NCBI GenBank assembly: GCA_018780645.1
Contig: JADMJJ010000018.1
Location: forward strand, 131,367-189,086
Direction of reading: 5' to 3'
DNA length: 57,720 bases
Origin: Burkholderiaceae bacterium
GTDB lineage: Bacteria; Pseudomonadota; Gammaproteobacteria; Burkholderiales; Burkholderiaceae_C
The notes beneath the pieces were generated by a model that was not told where the DNA came from, ran no database searches, and saw nothing but the letters and a program-made list of their open reading frames with translations. Made by a program: the position numbers and the translations under genes. Positions 49,766 through 57,720 of the stretch are shown here, piece after piece; the stretch's first letter is position 1, and each line of letters starts with the position of its first letter.

Positions 49766-50425
49766 GTGCCCAGCCCCGACAACTCGCCCGCTCCGGGCCT
49801 AGACGGTGGTGACACCGAGCGCCGCCTCCGGCCCCGCCGGCGCGGCGCGGCGCGCGATGATCTGCGGCAGGAAATTCTGCGCGCCGTGCGGCAAATGCAT
49901 GCCGAAAGTGGCTATTACGGCGTGACCATGCGCAGCGTCGCGCAGGCGGTGGGCATGCCGCCGATGTCGCTGTATCGCTACTTCCCGAACAAGTCGGCGC
50001 TGCTGGAGGGGGTCTGGGCCGATGTGCTGGACGCCTCGCTGCAGATGGTTCGGACAGAAAGCAGCGAGTCGGACTCGCCGATGAACCGCCTGCGCAAGCT
50101 GTACGAAGCCTATGTGATGTTCTGGCTCCAGCATCCGGAGGACTTCAAGCTGGTGTTCGACCCCGGCAGCCGTGCAGCGCCGTCCACCCTGGCGGCCGGC
50201 CCCGCCTCCGGCTTCCGGCAGGAGTGCGAGACCTTGATCGACGCCTGCCTGCCACCCGAACTCGACGCGGCCCGGCGCCAGGCCGCCTACGACCTGTGCC
50301 GCGTCAAGGTCATAGGGTTCCTGTTCGCGTCGATCAGCCTCATCTCCAAGCCGCTGACACCGACGCCGCGGCTGCTGAAGGCCATGCTGGACGACATCGA
50401 GCAGCAGTTGCGCCACACGGGCTGA
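49766..50425 (+). CDS. TetR-family transcriptional regulator
   Basis: 219 residues from a GTG at 49766 (the next in-frame ATG lies inside the DNA-binding domain); the start is uncertain. Helix-turn-helix domain: DDLRQEILRAVRQMHAESGYYGVTMRSVAQAVGMPPMSLYRYFPNKSALLEGVW, a clear TetR_N with the YRYFPNKSALL end. The C-terminal ligand domain is divergent (YEAYVMFWLQHPEDFKLVFDP, LCRVKVIGFLFASISLISKPL). It is 196 bp after the porin gene and convergent with the c-di-GMP gene (31 bp between stops). It may control the cluster, itself, or the palindrome near 53030. Confidence 0.88.
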   Translation: MPSPDNSPAPGLDGGDTERRLRPRRRGAARDDLRQEILRAVRQMHAESGYYGVTMRSVAQAVGMPPMSLYRYFPNKSALLEGVWADVLDASLQMVRTESSESDSPMNRLRKLYEAYVMFWLQHPEDFKLVFDPGSRAAPSTLAAGPASGFRQECETLIDACLPPELDAARRQAAYDLCRVKVIGFLFASISLISKPLTPTPRLLKAMLDDIEQQLRHTG

Positions 50426-50456
50426 GGGGCGCGCCGGCCATCGCCTGCGCAAGGGC

Positions 50457-52964
50457 TCATGCCGCCGCAGCAGCAGGCAGTCGCGCACTGAACTCGCTGG
50501 CCTCCAGCGCCTTCGCGAACAGCCAGCCCTGATAGGTCTCGCAGCCATGCTCACGCAGAAAGGCCAGCTGCACCTCGGTCTCGACGCCCTCGGCCACCAG
50601 GGTCAACCCCAGGCTGTGGGCCAGCGCGATGATGGACCTCGATATCTTGACGTCGCTCAGGTCATGCGGAATGTCCTTGATGAAGCCCCGGTCGATCTTC
50701 AGCTTGGACACCGGCAGGGCCTTCAGATAGGCCAGCGACGAGTAGCCGGTGCCGAAGTCGTCGAGCGCAACGGTGCAGCCCAGGGCCACCAGGGCGTCTA
50801 GCTGCTCGCGCGCCAGCAGGGGCTGGACCATGGCAATCGACTCGGTGATCTCGATCTCCAGCAGCTTGGCCTGTGCGCCGCTGCGCTGCAGCACCGCGGC
50901 CACCTTGTCGGGCAGATTGCGCTGCCGGAACTGCTGGGCTGAGAAGTTGACCGCCACGCGCAGCGGCGTGCCGGCGCTGCTCCAGGCGGCGATCTGGCGG
51001 CAGGCGGTGTCCAGCACCCAGTCCGACAGCGGCAGTATCAGGCCGGTGGTCTCCGCCACCGGAATGAAGCGTCCGGGCGGCACCTCGCCCAGCAGCTCAT
51101 CGGTCCAGCGCACCAGGGCCTCGGCGCCGACGATGGCCCCGCTTTGGACATCGACCTGCGGCTGATAGAGCAGGCGCAGACCGCCGCGGTGGATGGCCTC
51201 CTTCAGGCGGGCATGCAGCTGCATATTCTCGTGGGCATGCTGATCCAGCTGGGCCGAGTAGCAGGCATAGGTGCCCCGACCGGCCCGCTTGGCCTGGTAC
51301 ATGGCCAGGTCGGCATAGCGCAGCAGGTCCTCGCTGTCACTCGCATCCTCGGGGCAGAAGGCCAGGCCTATGCTGCCGCCGATATCGACCACCTGGCTCT
51401 GCAGGCGGCAGGGTGCGTCCAGCGACTGCAGCAGTTTCTCCGCAACGCTGACCGCCTCGTCGACGCTGCCGAGGTCCGACAGCAGGATGCCGAACTCGTC
51501 GCCGCCCAGCCGGGCCAGCGTGTCGCTCTCGCGCAGCACCGAGCGCAGGCGCTGGCTGACATGCCTCAGCAACTCGTCGCCGGCCAGGTGGCCAAAGCTG
51601 TCATTGACGGTCTTGAAGTCATCGAGGTCCAGGAACAGCGCCGCGACCCGCCGCTCGCTGCGCCTGGCCTGCGACAGCGCCTGATCGAGTTGCAGGCGGA
51701 ACAGCCAGCGGTTGGGCAGGCCGGTCAGCTCGTCGTGCGTGGCCCGATGGCGCAGCGACTCCTCGAAACCCTTGCGCTCGGTCAGGTCGCGCACATAGGC
51801 GATCGCATGCTGCTCGTTCTCGTCCTGCCAATGCCCCAGCGAGATGTCGACCGGCAGCATCTGGCCATCGCGGCGCATCAGCCGCAGGTCCAGCGATCCC
51901 ATCGCCCGGGCGTTCGCCGCGGTGAAGTAGTCGCGCATGGACTGGGCATGCTTGGCGCGCAGCGCGGGCGGCAGGAAGATGTCGACATTGCGGCCCACCA
52001 ACTCATCGCGCGGGTAGCCGGACATCGCCTCCATCGCGGGATTGACCATCAGGATGGTGCCGCTGTGATGGACCCACAACACACCGTCCGGCGCCGCGCT
52101 GAGCACCAGTTTCTCGCGCAGATGCTGGGCCTCCATGCGCTCCAGCGGCCGGCGCAGGGCCTCGTTGAAGGTGGCATGGAACAGGTACAGATAGGCCGCG
52201 ATCTTGTAGACATGGCCCAGCACATTGGCGCCGTCCTTGTCGATCACGCCTAGCATGGTGAAGAACAGCTCGGACACGGCGGACAGCGCCACGGTGAAGA
52301 TCAGCGCCATCACGCACTCGCGCACCAGCTCCGCGCGGCGGCGCCACAGCACGGCCAGCGCCGCCAGGTTGAGGCCGATGATCAGCCACTCGATGGCAAT
52401 CTTCAGCGGGGTCAGGCCTTGACCTTCGACGAACAGAGCCGGTACGCGCTCCGGCCAAGCCAGGCCGATCGCGGCGGCCAGGCCCACCAACAGCAGCATC
52501 GCCAGCAGTGCCAAGCGCCTGTGCGCGCGGCCCAGCGCCGGCAGGGCGGGCAGCAGGGCATAGGCCAGCAGCGCGGTGGCGGCCAGCAATCGGGCCAGCA
52601 GCCAGAAGAAGATCGACTTGTGTGCGGAGTTGGGCGTCAGGGCCGCGGGCATGCCCACGTAGCTCAGCGCATGCAGGAAGTCGAGCAGGCCAACCCCCAG
52701 AAAGGCCACACCCAAGAGCACGACGGTGCCCTGGCGCGCTGGCAGGATGGCACGGTAGCCGGTGACGAAGACCAGCAGCGACACCACCACCGCTGCCAAC
52801 TCCACCAGGCTGTGCAAGAAGACGAACTGCGCCGGGTCCACGACCAGCTGCCGCGATGGGTGCGACACCCACCACAGCAGGGGCGCGGCGAACAGCAACA
52901 GGGCCCAGCCGATGGCGCGCTGGTACGGATGCTGGTGGCTGAGGCGCATGACGGGCGCCTTCAT
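50457..52964 (-). CDS. MASE3-PAS-GGDEF-EAL cyclic-di-GMP signalling protein
   Basis: 835 residues. N-terminal MASE3-type sensor with about eight membrane helices (HSLVELAAVVVSLLVFVTGYRA; GVAFLGVGLLDFLHALSYVGMP), a PAS domain from about residue 292 (GVLWVHHSGTILMVNPAMEAMSGYPRDELVGRN), a GGDEF domain with the intact motif LARLGGDEFGILLSDL, and an EAL domain with GAEALVRW, the helix 'EITESIAM', DDFGTGYSSLAYLKALPVSKLKIDRGFIKDI and EGVETEVQ. Both catalytic motifs are intact, so it could make or break c-di-GMP depending on the sensed signal. Single gene with a strong palindrome 63 bp upstream. Confidence 0.94.
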   Translation of the reverse strand: MKAPVMRLSHQHPYQRAIGWALLLFAAPLLWWVSHPSRQLVVDPAQFVFLHSLVELAAVVVSLLVFVTGYRAILPARQGTVVLLGVAFLGVGLLDFLHALSYVGMPAALTPNSAHKSIFFWLLARLLAATALLAYALLPALPALGRAHRRLALLAMLLLVGLAAAIGLAWPERVPALFVEGQGLTPLKIAIEWLIIGLNLAALAVLWRRRAELVRECVMALIFTVALSAVSELFFTMLGVIDKDGANVLGHVYKIAAYLYLFHATFNEALRRPLERMEAQHLREKLVLSAAPDGVLWVHHSGTILMVNPAMEAMSGYPRDELVGRNVDIFLPPALRAKHAQSMRDYFTAANARAMGSLDLRLMRRDGQMLPVDISLGHWQDENEQHAIAYVRDLTERKGFEESLRHRATHDELTGLPNRWLFRLQLDQALSQARRSERRVAALFLDLDDFKTVNDSFGHLAGDELLRHVSQRLRSVLRESDTLARLGGDEFGILLSDLGSVDEAVSVAEKLLQSLDAPCRLQSQVVDIGGSIGLAFCPEDASDSEDLLRYADLAMYQAKRAGRGTYACYSAQLDQHAHENMQLHARLKEAIHRGGLRLLYQPQVDVQSGAIVGAEALVRWTDELLGEVPPGRFIPVAETTGLILPLSDWVLDTACRQIAAWSSAGTPLRVAVNFSAQQFRQRNLPDKVAAVLQRSGAQAKLLEIEITESIAMVQPLLAREQLDALVALGCTVALDDFGTGYSSLAYLKALPVSKLKIDRGFIKDIPHDLSDVKISRSIIALAHSLGLTLVAEGVETEVQLAFLREHGCETYQGWLFAKALEASEFSARLPAAAAA

Positions 52965-53026
52965 CGATGGCGCTGGTGGCGCCCGTCAGCGGCGCGGGCG
53001 ACGCAGCGAACTGAGCCATATTTTGA

Positions 53027-53042
53027 TGCGTACATGTACGCA
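53027..53042. promoter_or_regulatory. Perfect 16-bp palindrome upstream of the GGDEF-EAL gene
   Basis: TGCGTACATGTACGCA is its own reverse complement and lies in an AT-rich island. It is 63 bp before the start of the MASE3-GGDEF-EAL gene and about 130 bp before the small secreted protein. A direct repeat flanks it: AGCGAACTGAGCCA at 53005-53018 and AGCGGAACTGAGCCA at 53048-53062. The form (inverted repeat with central ACATGT) fits TetR-type operators. Confidence 0.65.
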
Positions 53043-53086
53043 AATATAGCGGAACTGAGCCAGGCCGGCATGCCTTGCTCACGCCG

Positions 53087-53114
53087 TTTTGAATATGGCA
53101 AGAGCTCTTACAAT
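53087..53114 (+). promoter_or_regulatory. Weak candidate promoter for the secreted protein-miaB unit
   Basis: TTTTGA (53087-53092), 16-bp spacer and TACAAT (53109-53114) are the best plus-strand promoter match in the 206-bp divergent gap. The predicted start would be near 53121, just ahead of the 20-bp palindrome. Confidence 0.35.
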
Positions 53115-53127
53115 ACGCACCTTCCCG

Positions 53128-53147
53128 GCCCGAGGCATGCCTCGGGC
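53128..53147. other. Perfect 20-bp palindrome in the leader of the secreted protein-miaB unit
   Basis: GCCCGAGGCA followed by its exact reverse complement TGCCTCGGGC. As RNA it would fold into a very stable hairpin with a minimal loop, 23 bp before the ATG at 53171; as DNA it could be an operator. The T-poor sequence following it (TGATTTCATTTC) is not a clear terminator run, but partial attenuation cannot be excluded. Confidence 0.6.
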
Positions 53148-53170
53148 TGATTTCATTTCGCAGCCACTGG

Positions 53171-53578
53171 ATGTACCCCATGTACCGCTGTGCTACTCCA
53201 GCCGCGGCATTTGCCGCGGCGGTGCTGAGCCTGACCTTTTGCGTCAGCGCCAGCGCCCAGAACCACCGCCCCTTTCCGGCCACCGCCCTGCGTGGCGAGC
53301 TGGTCGTGGTGCAAGCCCCCGACGTCACGCTCAACGGCCAGGCCGCCAGGCTGGCGCCCGGTGCACGCATACGCGGCGACAACAATCTGATGCTGCTCTC
53401 GGCCAGCATCACCGGGCAGAAACTGGTCGTGCACTACACGATCGACTCCTACGGCCTGCTGAAGGATTTGTGGATCCTGAACGCGACCGAACTGGCCAAC
53501 ACCCCCTGGCCGCAGACCGCCGAACAAGCCGCCAGCTGGGTCTTCGACTCGGGCGCACAGACCTGGACCAAGCGCTGA
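53171..53578 (+). CDS. Small secreted protein of unknown function
   Basis: 135 residues. Signal peptide (YRCATPAAAFAAAVLSLTFCVSASAQ) with ASA-Q cleavage, followed by a domain beginning ALRGELVVVQAPDVTLNGQAARLAPGARIRGDNNLMLLSASITGQKLVVHY and ending in PWPQTAEQAASWVFDSGAQTWTKR. No Cys after the signal. The beta-rich first half reads like a small barrel. I know it only as a gene often found before miaB in related bacteria. Ends 15 bp before miaB. Confidence 0.82.
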   Translation: MYPMYRCATPAAAFAAAVLSLTFCVSASAQNHRPFPATALRGELVVVQAPDVTLNGQAARLAPGARIRGDNNLMLLSASITGQKLVVHYTIDSYGLLKDLWILNATELANTPWPQTAEQAASWVFDSGAQTWTKR

Positions 53579-53593
53579 AGGGCGGACACCATC

Positions 53594-54940
53594 ATGACTA
53601 AAAAAGTGTTTATCAAGACCTTCGGCTGCCAGATGAACGAGTACGACTCGGACAAGATGGCCGATGTGCTGGGCGCCGCCCAAGGCTATGTGCCGACCAC
53701 CGATGTCGAGCAGGCCGATCTGATCCTGTTCAACACCTGCTCCGTGCGCGAGAAGGCCCAGGAGAAGGTGTTCAGCGACCTGGGCCGCGTCAAGCACCTG
53801 AAGGCCAAGGGCGTGATGATTGGCGTTGGCGGCTGCGTGGCCAGCCAGGAGGGCGCTGCCATCATCGCGCGCGCACCCTATGTGGACGTGGTGTTCGGCC
53901 CGCAGACACTGCACCGCCTGCCGCAGATGCTGGACGCCCGGGCGCGCCAGAACCGGCCCCAGGTGGACATCAGCTTCCCCGAGATCGAGAAGTTCGACCA
54001 TCTGCCGCCGGCACGCGTCGAGGGCGGCAGCGCCTATGTGTCGATCATGGAAGGCTGCTCGAAATACTGCTCGTATTGCGTCGTGCCCTATACCCGCGGC
54101 GAGGAGTTCTCGCGCCCGTTCGAGGACGTGCTGACCGAGGTGGCCGCCTCCGTTGACCAGGGCGTCAAGGAAGTCACGCTGTTGGGCCAGAACGTCAACG
54201 GCTACCGCGGCAAGATGGGTGGCACGGACGAAATCGCCGACTTCGCGATGCTGCTCGAATACGTGGCCGAGATCCCGGGCCTGGAGCGGCTGCGCTTCAC
54301 CACCAGCCACCCGAACGAGTTCTCGCAGCGCCTGATCGAGGCCTATGCCAAGGTGCCGCAGCTGGTCAATCATCTGCACCTGCCGGTCCAGCATGGCTCG
54401 GACCGCATCCTCGCGGCGATGAAGCGGGGCTACACGGCGCTGGAATACAAGTCCACGATACGCAAGCTACGCGCGGTGCGGCCGGACATCCGCCTCTCAA
54501 GCGACTTCATCGTCGGCTTCCCCGGAGAGACCGAGGAAGACTTCCAGAAGATGATGAAGCTGATCACCGACATCGGCTTCGACCAGAGCTTCAGCTTCGT
54601 CTTCAGCCCCCGCCCCGGCACGCCGGCCGCGGCACTTGAAGACACGACGCCGCACGAGCTGAAGATCGAGCGCCTGCAGCATCTGCAGGCCGTCATCGAC
54701 GCGAATGTGCAGCGCATCAGCCAGAGCCTGGTCGGCAAGACCGAGCGCATCCTGGTCGAGGGCCCGTCGCGCAAGGACGCAATGGAGCTGATGGGCCGCA
54801 CCGAGTGCAACCGCAAGGTCAATTTCGCCGGCCCGGCGCGGTTGATCGGTCAGATGGTGGATGTGAACATCACCGCCGCCTTCACCAATTCGCTGCGCGG
54901 CGAGGTGCTGATCACCGAGAGCGAGGCGGCTGTCGCGTGA
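53594..54940 (+). CDS. miaB: tRNA-2-methylthio-N6-dimethylallyladenosine synthase
   Basis: 448 residues. N-terminal MTTase domain with three Cys for the auxiliary cluster ([37 protein letters not shown]), radical SAM domain with CxxxCxxC in [17 protein letters not shown], and a C-terminal TRAM domain ([29 protein letters not shown]). It adds the methylthio group at A37 of tRNAs reading UNN codons. Follows the small secreted protein by 15 bp; converges on a small membrane protein gene. Confidence 0.97.
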   Translation: MTKKVFIKTFGCQMNEYDSDKMADVLGAAQGYVPTTDVEQADLILFNTCSVREKAQEKVFSDLGRVKHLKAKGVMIGVGGCVASQEGAAIIARAPYVDVVFGPQTLHRLPQMLDARARQNRPQVDISFPEIEKFDHLPPARVEGGSAYVSIMEGCSKYCSYCVVPYTRGEEFSRPFEDVLTEVAASVDQGVKEVTLLGQNVNGYRGKMGGTDEIADFAMLLEYVAEIPGLERLRFTTSHPNEFSQRLIEAYAKVPQLVNHLHLPVQHGSDRILAAMKRGYTALEYKSTIRKLRAVRPDIRLSSDFIVGFPGETEEDFQKMMKLITDIGFDQSFSFVFSPRPGTPAAALEDTTPHELKIERLQHLQAVIDANVQRISQSLVGKTERILVEGPSRKDAMELMGRTECNRKVNFAGPARLIGQMVDVNITAAFTNSLRGEVLITESEAAVA

Positions 54941-54943
54941 AAT

Positions 54944-55216
54944 TCAGCGTTTGAAGCCGGCCCACCACAGGCTCAAGGAGCAGGCCAGCAGCATCGCCCC
55001 ATAGCCCAGCATCTTGCCGTCACGGCCCAGGAACACCAGGCTCAGCACCAATGCCACGGCGCTGGCCGCGGTGGCCCAGATGGCCAGGCGCTGCCAGGGC
55101 ACGGATTTGAGCTCCCGCCGCCACAGCAGCTTGGCCAGCAAGGCGCTGATCAGGCCCACACCCAGGGCCGGGGCAAAGAAGTTCAGCGCATGCCACAGGG
55201 CGTCCAGGGGGCTCAT
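54944..55216 (-). CDS. Small membrane protein of unknown function
   Basis: 90 residues with three predicted membrane helices: [43 protein letters not shown], and [21 protein letters not shown] basic loop ([11 protein letters not shown]) lies between the first two. No family recognised. Starts 137 bp from, and divergent to, hemA; ends 4 bp after the convergent miaB stop. Confidence 0.78.
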   Translation of the reverse strand: MSPLDALWHALNFFAPALGVGLISALLAKLLWRRELKSVPWQRLAIWATAASAVALVLSLVFLGRDGKMLGYGAMLLACSLSLWWAGFKR

Positions 55217-55340
55217 AGATGTCTCGGCAAAAGCGGCAGATGCGCCGATTAGAGCGGCTCAAGACGAATTTCTCTTGATCCGCGTCAACCGGATGGTCGC
55301 AGGACGCAGCCCCACAACGGCGCAAGCTGCCCAGCAATTT

Positions 55341-55346
55341 TATAAT
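55341..55346 (+). promoter_or_regulatory. hemA: Consensus -10 box immediately before hemA
   Basis: TATAAT at 55341-55346 ends six bases before the hemA ATG at 55353. If used, transcription would begin at or within a base or two of the start codon, giving a leaderless mRNA. No good -35 hexamer is seen 17 bp upstream, so the promoter is only suggested. Confidence 0.45.
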
Positions 55347-55352
55347 CGACTC

Positions 55353-56678
55353 ATGAGTGTGTTTGCCCTCGGCCTGAACCATAGCTCCGCCCCGCTGGAT
55401 TTGCGCGGGCGGTTTGCGTTCACGCTGGAGCAATTGGCACCTACCCTGCAAGGCTTTCGCGAGCGGGTGCAGCAGCCAAAGCAGACCCGAAAGAACAACG
55501 GCCTGCCCGAGGCGGCCATGCTCTCCACCTGCAACCGCACCGAGCTGTATGTGGCCGGTGGTCCGGCCCTGGTGCGCCCGGCCGTCGAATGGCTGGCGGG
55601 CCTCGGTGATGTGGCGAGCAGCCATCTGATGGACCATGCCTATGTGATGGAGGGCAGCGCCGCGGCGCGCCATGCCTTCCGCGTCGCCAGCGGGCTCGAT
55701 TCCATGGTGTTGGGCGAGCCGCAGATCCTCGGCCAGATGAAGCAGGCGGTGCGCGAGGCCGACCAGGCCGGCACCCTCGGGAGCACTCTGCACCAGCTGT
55801 TCCAGCGCACGTTTTCGGTGGCCAAGGAAGTGCGCACCGCGACCGAGATCGGCGCCCATTCGATCAGCATGGCCGCCGCCTCGGTGCGCCTGGCCGGCCA
55901 GCTGTTCGAGGATCTGAAGGACGTGCGCGTGCTGTTTGTGGGCGCCGGCGAGATGATAGAACTGGTGGCCACGCACTTCGCCGCGAAGAACCCGAAGTCG
56001 ATGGCCGTGGCCAACCGCACGCTGGAGCGCGGCGAAAAGCTGGCCGGCCGACTGGGCGCCGAGGCCATCCGCCTGTCCGACCTGTCGCAGCGCCTGCATG
56101 AGTTCGACGCGGTGATCTCCTGCACTGCCAGTTCGCTGCCGCTGATCGGCCTGGGCGCCGTCGAGCGTGCGCTGAAGGCCCGCAAGCACCGGCCGATGTT
56201 CATGGTCGATCTGGCCGTGCCGCGCGATATCGAGCCCGAGGTCGCGAAGCTGGACGATGTCTATCTCTACACCGTCGATGACCTTTCGACCGTCGTGCAG
56301 ACCGCTGGCGAGAAGCGCCAGGCCGCCGTCGAGCAGGCCGAGGCCATCATCGAGACCGGCGTGCAGAGCTTCCAGCACTGGATGGAGCAGCGCAGCACCG
56401 TGCCGCTGATACAGGCGCTGAATGCCCAAGCCGATGACTGGCGTGCCGCCGAGATGGCCCGCGCCCGCAAGCTGCTGGCCAAGGGGGCCGATGTGGATGA
56501 GGTGCTGGAAGCGCTGTCCCGCGGCCTGACCAACAAGATGATGCATGGCGCGCTGGCCGAGTTGCATGCCAGCGACGGCGCCCAGCGCCAGCAGCTGGCG
56601 CACACCGTGTCGCGCCTGTTCCTGCGCAACAGCGCCTTTGCGCCGGGCTCGGTCAAACCCGACGACGGCGAGCTCTAG
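55353..56678 (+). CDS. hemA: Glutamyl-tRNA reductase
   Basis: 441 residues from ATG 55353 ([27 protein letters not shown]); longer upstream frame is not family-like. Catalytic Cys in [42 protein letters not shown]-binding [54 protein letters not shown] and the C-terminal dimerisation helices. It reduces glutamyl-tRNA to glutamate-1-semialdehyde, the first step of C5 tetrapyrrole synthesis. prfA follows after 104 bp, the classic hemA-prfA order. No ribosome-binding site is visible before the start. Confidence 0.97.
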   Translation: MSVFALGLNHSSAPLDLRGRFAFTLEQLAPTLQGFRERVQQPKQTRKNNGLPEAAMLSTCNRTELYVAGGPALVRPAVEWLAGLGDVASSHLMDHAYVMEGSAAARHAFRVASGLDSMVLGEPQILGQMKQAVREADQAGTLGSTLHQLFQRTFSVAKEVRTATEIGAHSISMAAASVRLAGQLFEDLKDVRVLFVGAGEMIELVATHFAAKNPKSMAVANRTLERGEKLAGRLGAEAIRLSDLSQRLHEFDAVISCTASSLPLIGLGAVERALKARKHRPMFMVDLAVPRDIEPEVAKLDDVYLYTVDDLSTVVQTAGEKRQAAVEQAEAIIETGVQSFQHWMEQRSTVPLIQALNAQADDWRAAEMARARKLLAKGADVDEVLEALSRGLTNKMMHGALAELHASDGAQRQQLAHTVSRLFLRNSAFAPGSVKPDDGEL

Positions 56679-56693
56679 CGAAGCCCTCAGGCT

Positions 56694-56709
56694 CCACCGC
56701 TCGCGGTGG
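56694..56709. other. Perfect hairpin in the hemA-prfA spacer
   Basis: CCACCGC and GCGGTGG form seven GC-rich pairs around a two-base centre, 16 bp after the hemA stop. No T-run follows, so it is not a standard terminator; it may stabilise the hemA 3' end. Confidence 0.4.
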
Positions 56710-56782
56710 CGTGCTGCCGGGCCCGTGCAAATCACCGGGCTGCCTACGCCCCCGCGCTCAAACCTCCTAGTTTCTGAGCGCC

Positions 56783-57720
<938 letters not shown>

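Overview
This 57.7 kb, high-GC window looks like a Burkholderiales chromosome, probably from the Roseateles/Paucibacter/Rubrivivax side of the order. The evidence is the gene order (accB-accC-prmA-zinc ribbon/DUF3426; pilS-pilR-ampD; miaB, hemA, prfA), the Bug-type solute receptor, the trimeric-type porin and the alanine/lysine histone H1-like protein. No lineage marker such as 16S rRNA is present, so the genus is an inference. I see no phage, IS element, CRISPR array or rRNA.

Layout. 1-3483 (minus): Lrp/AsnC regulator, SMP-30 family lactonase and a CoA-transferase cut by the left edge. 3537-13684 (plus): housekeeping genes, namely an RNase II-type RNase, a TonB-like protein, aroE, mtgA, an unknown protein, a TlpA-like thioredoxin, aroQ, accB, accC, prmA and a zinc-ribbon/DUF3426 protein. 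13695-23760 (minus): a compact nine-gene nucleoside unit. It runs from a LacI regulator through a BMP-type lipoprotein/ABC importer, a PfkB kinase, a nucleoside hydrolase and an isopenicillin-N-synthase-like Fe(II) oxygenase to an MTA/SAH deaminase-like amidohydrolase. A perfect 14-bp operator-like palindrome lies upstream of lacI. 23979-29322 (minus): H1-like protein, nrdB and nrdA. A decayed copy of the nrdA 3' end sits in the nrdA-nrdB spacer, and nrdA has a promoter with overlapping NrdR-like boxes about 320 nt upstream. 29902-35083 (minus): ampD, pilR, pilS, a small membrane protein and a CcsA/YpjD-like protein. 35135-38272: ffh, a DUF2726 protein and ftsY (minus). 38390-38466: a CAT-anticodon tRNA with its own promoter and terminator.

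38643-50425 (plus) is the most accessory-looking region. It holds a LysR regulator, two Tat-signal proteins (SnoaL-like; ACMSD-like amidohydrolase), a Bug receptor, a cytosolic amidohydrolase, a Sec-exported Rid protein, a hydroxyquinol/catechol-type intradiol dioxygenase, an SDR, a DUF849/BKACE enzyme, an MDR oxidoreductase, a cupin, a porin and a TetR regulator. Many genes overlap by ATGA. I read it as a catabolic cluster for an unidentified aromatic or heteroaromatic compound: uptake by porin, early steps in the periplasm, intradiol cleavage, then BKACE cleavage of a beta-keto acid. The substrate is unknown.

50457-57720: a MASE3-PAS-GGDEF-EAL protein (minus) with a 16-bp perfect palindrome upstream, a small secreted protein, miaB, a small membrane protein (minus), hemA (possibly leaderless) and prfA, cut by the right edge.
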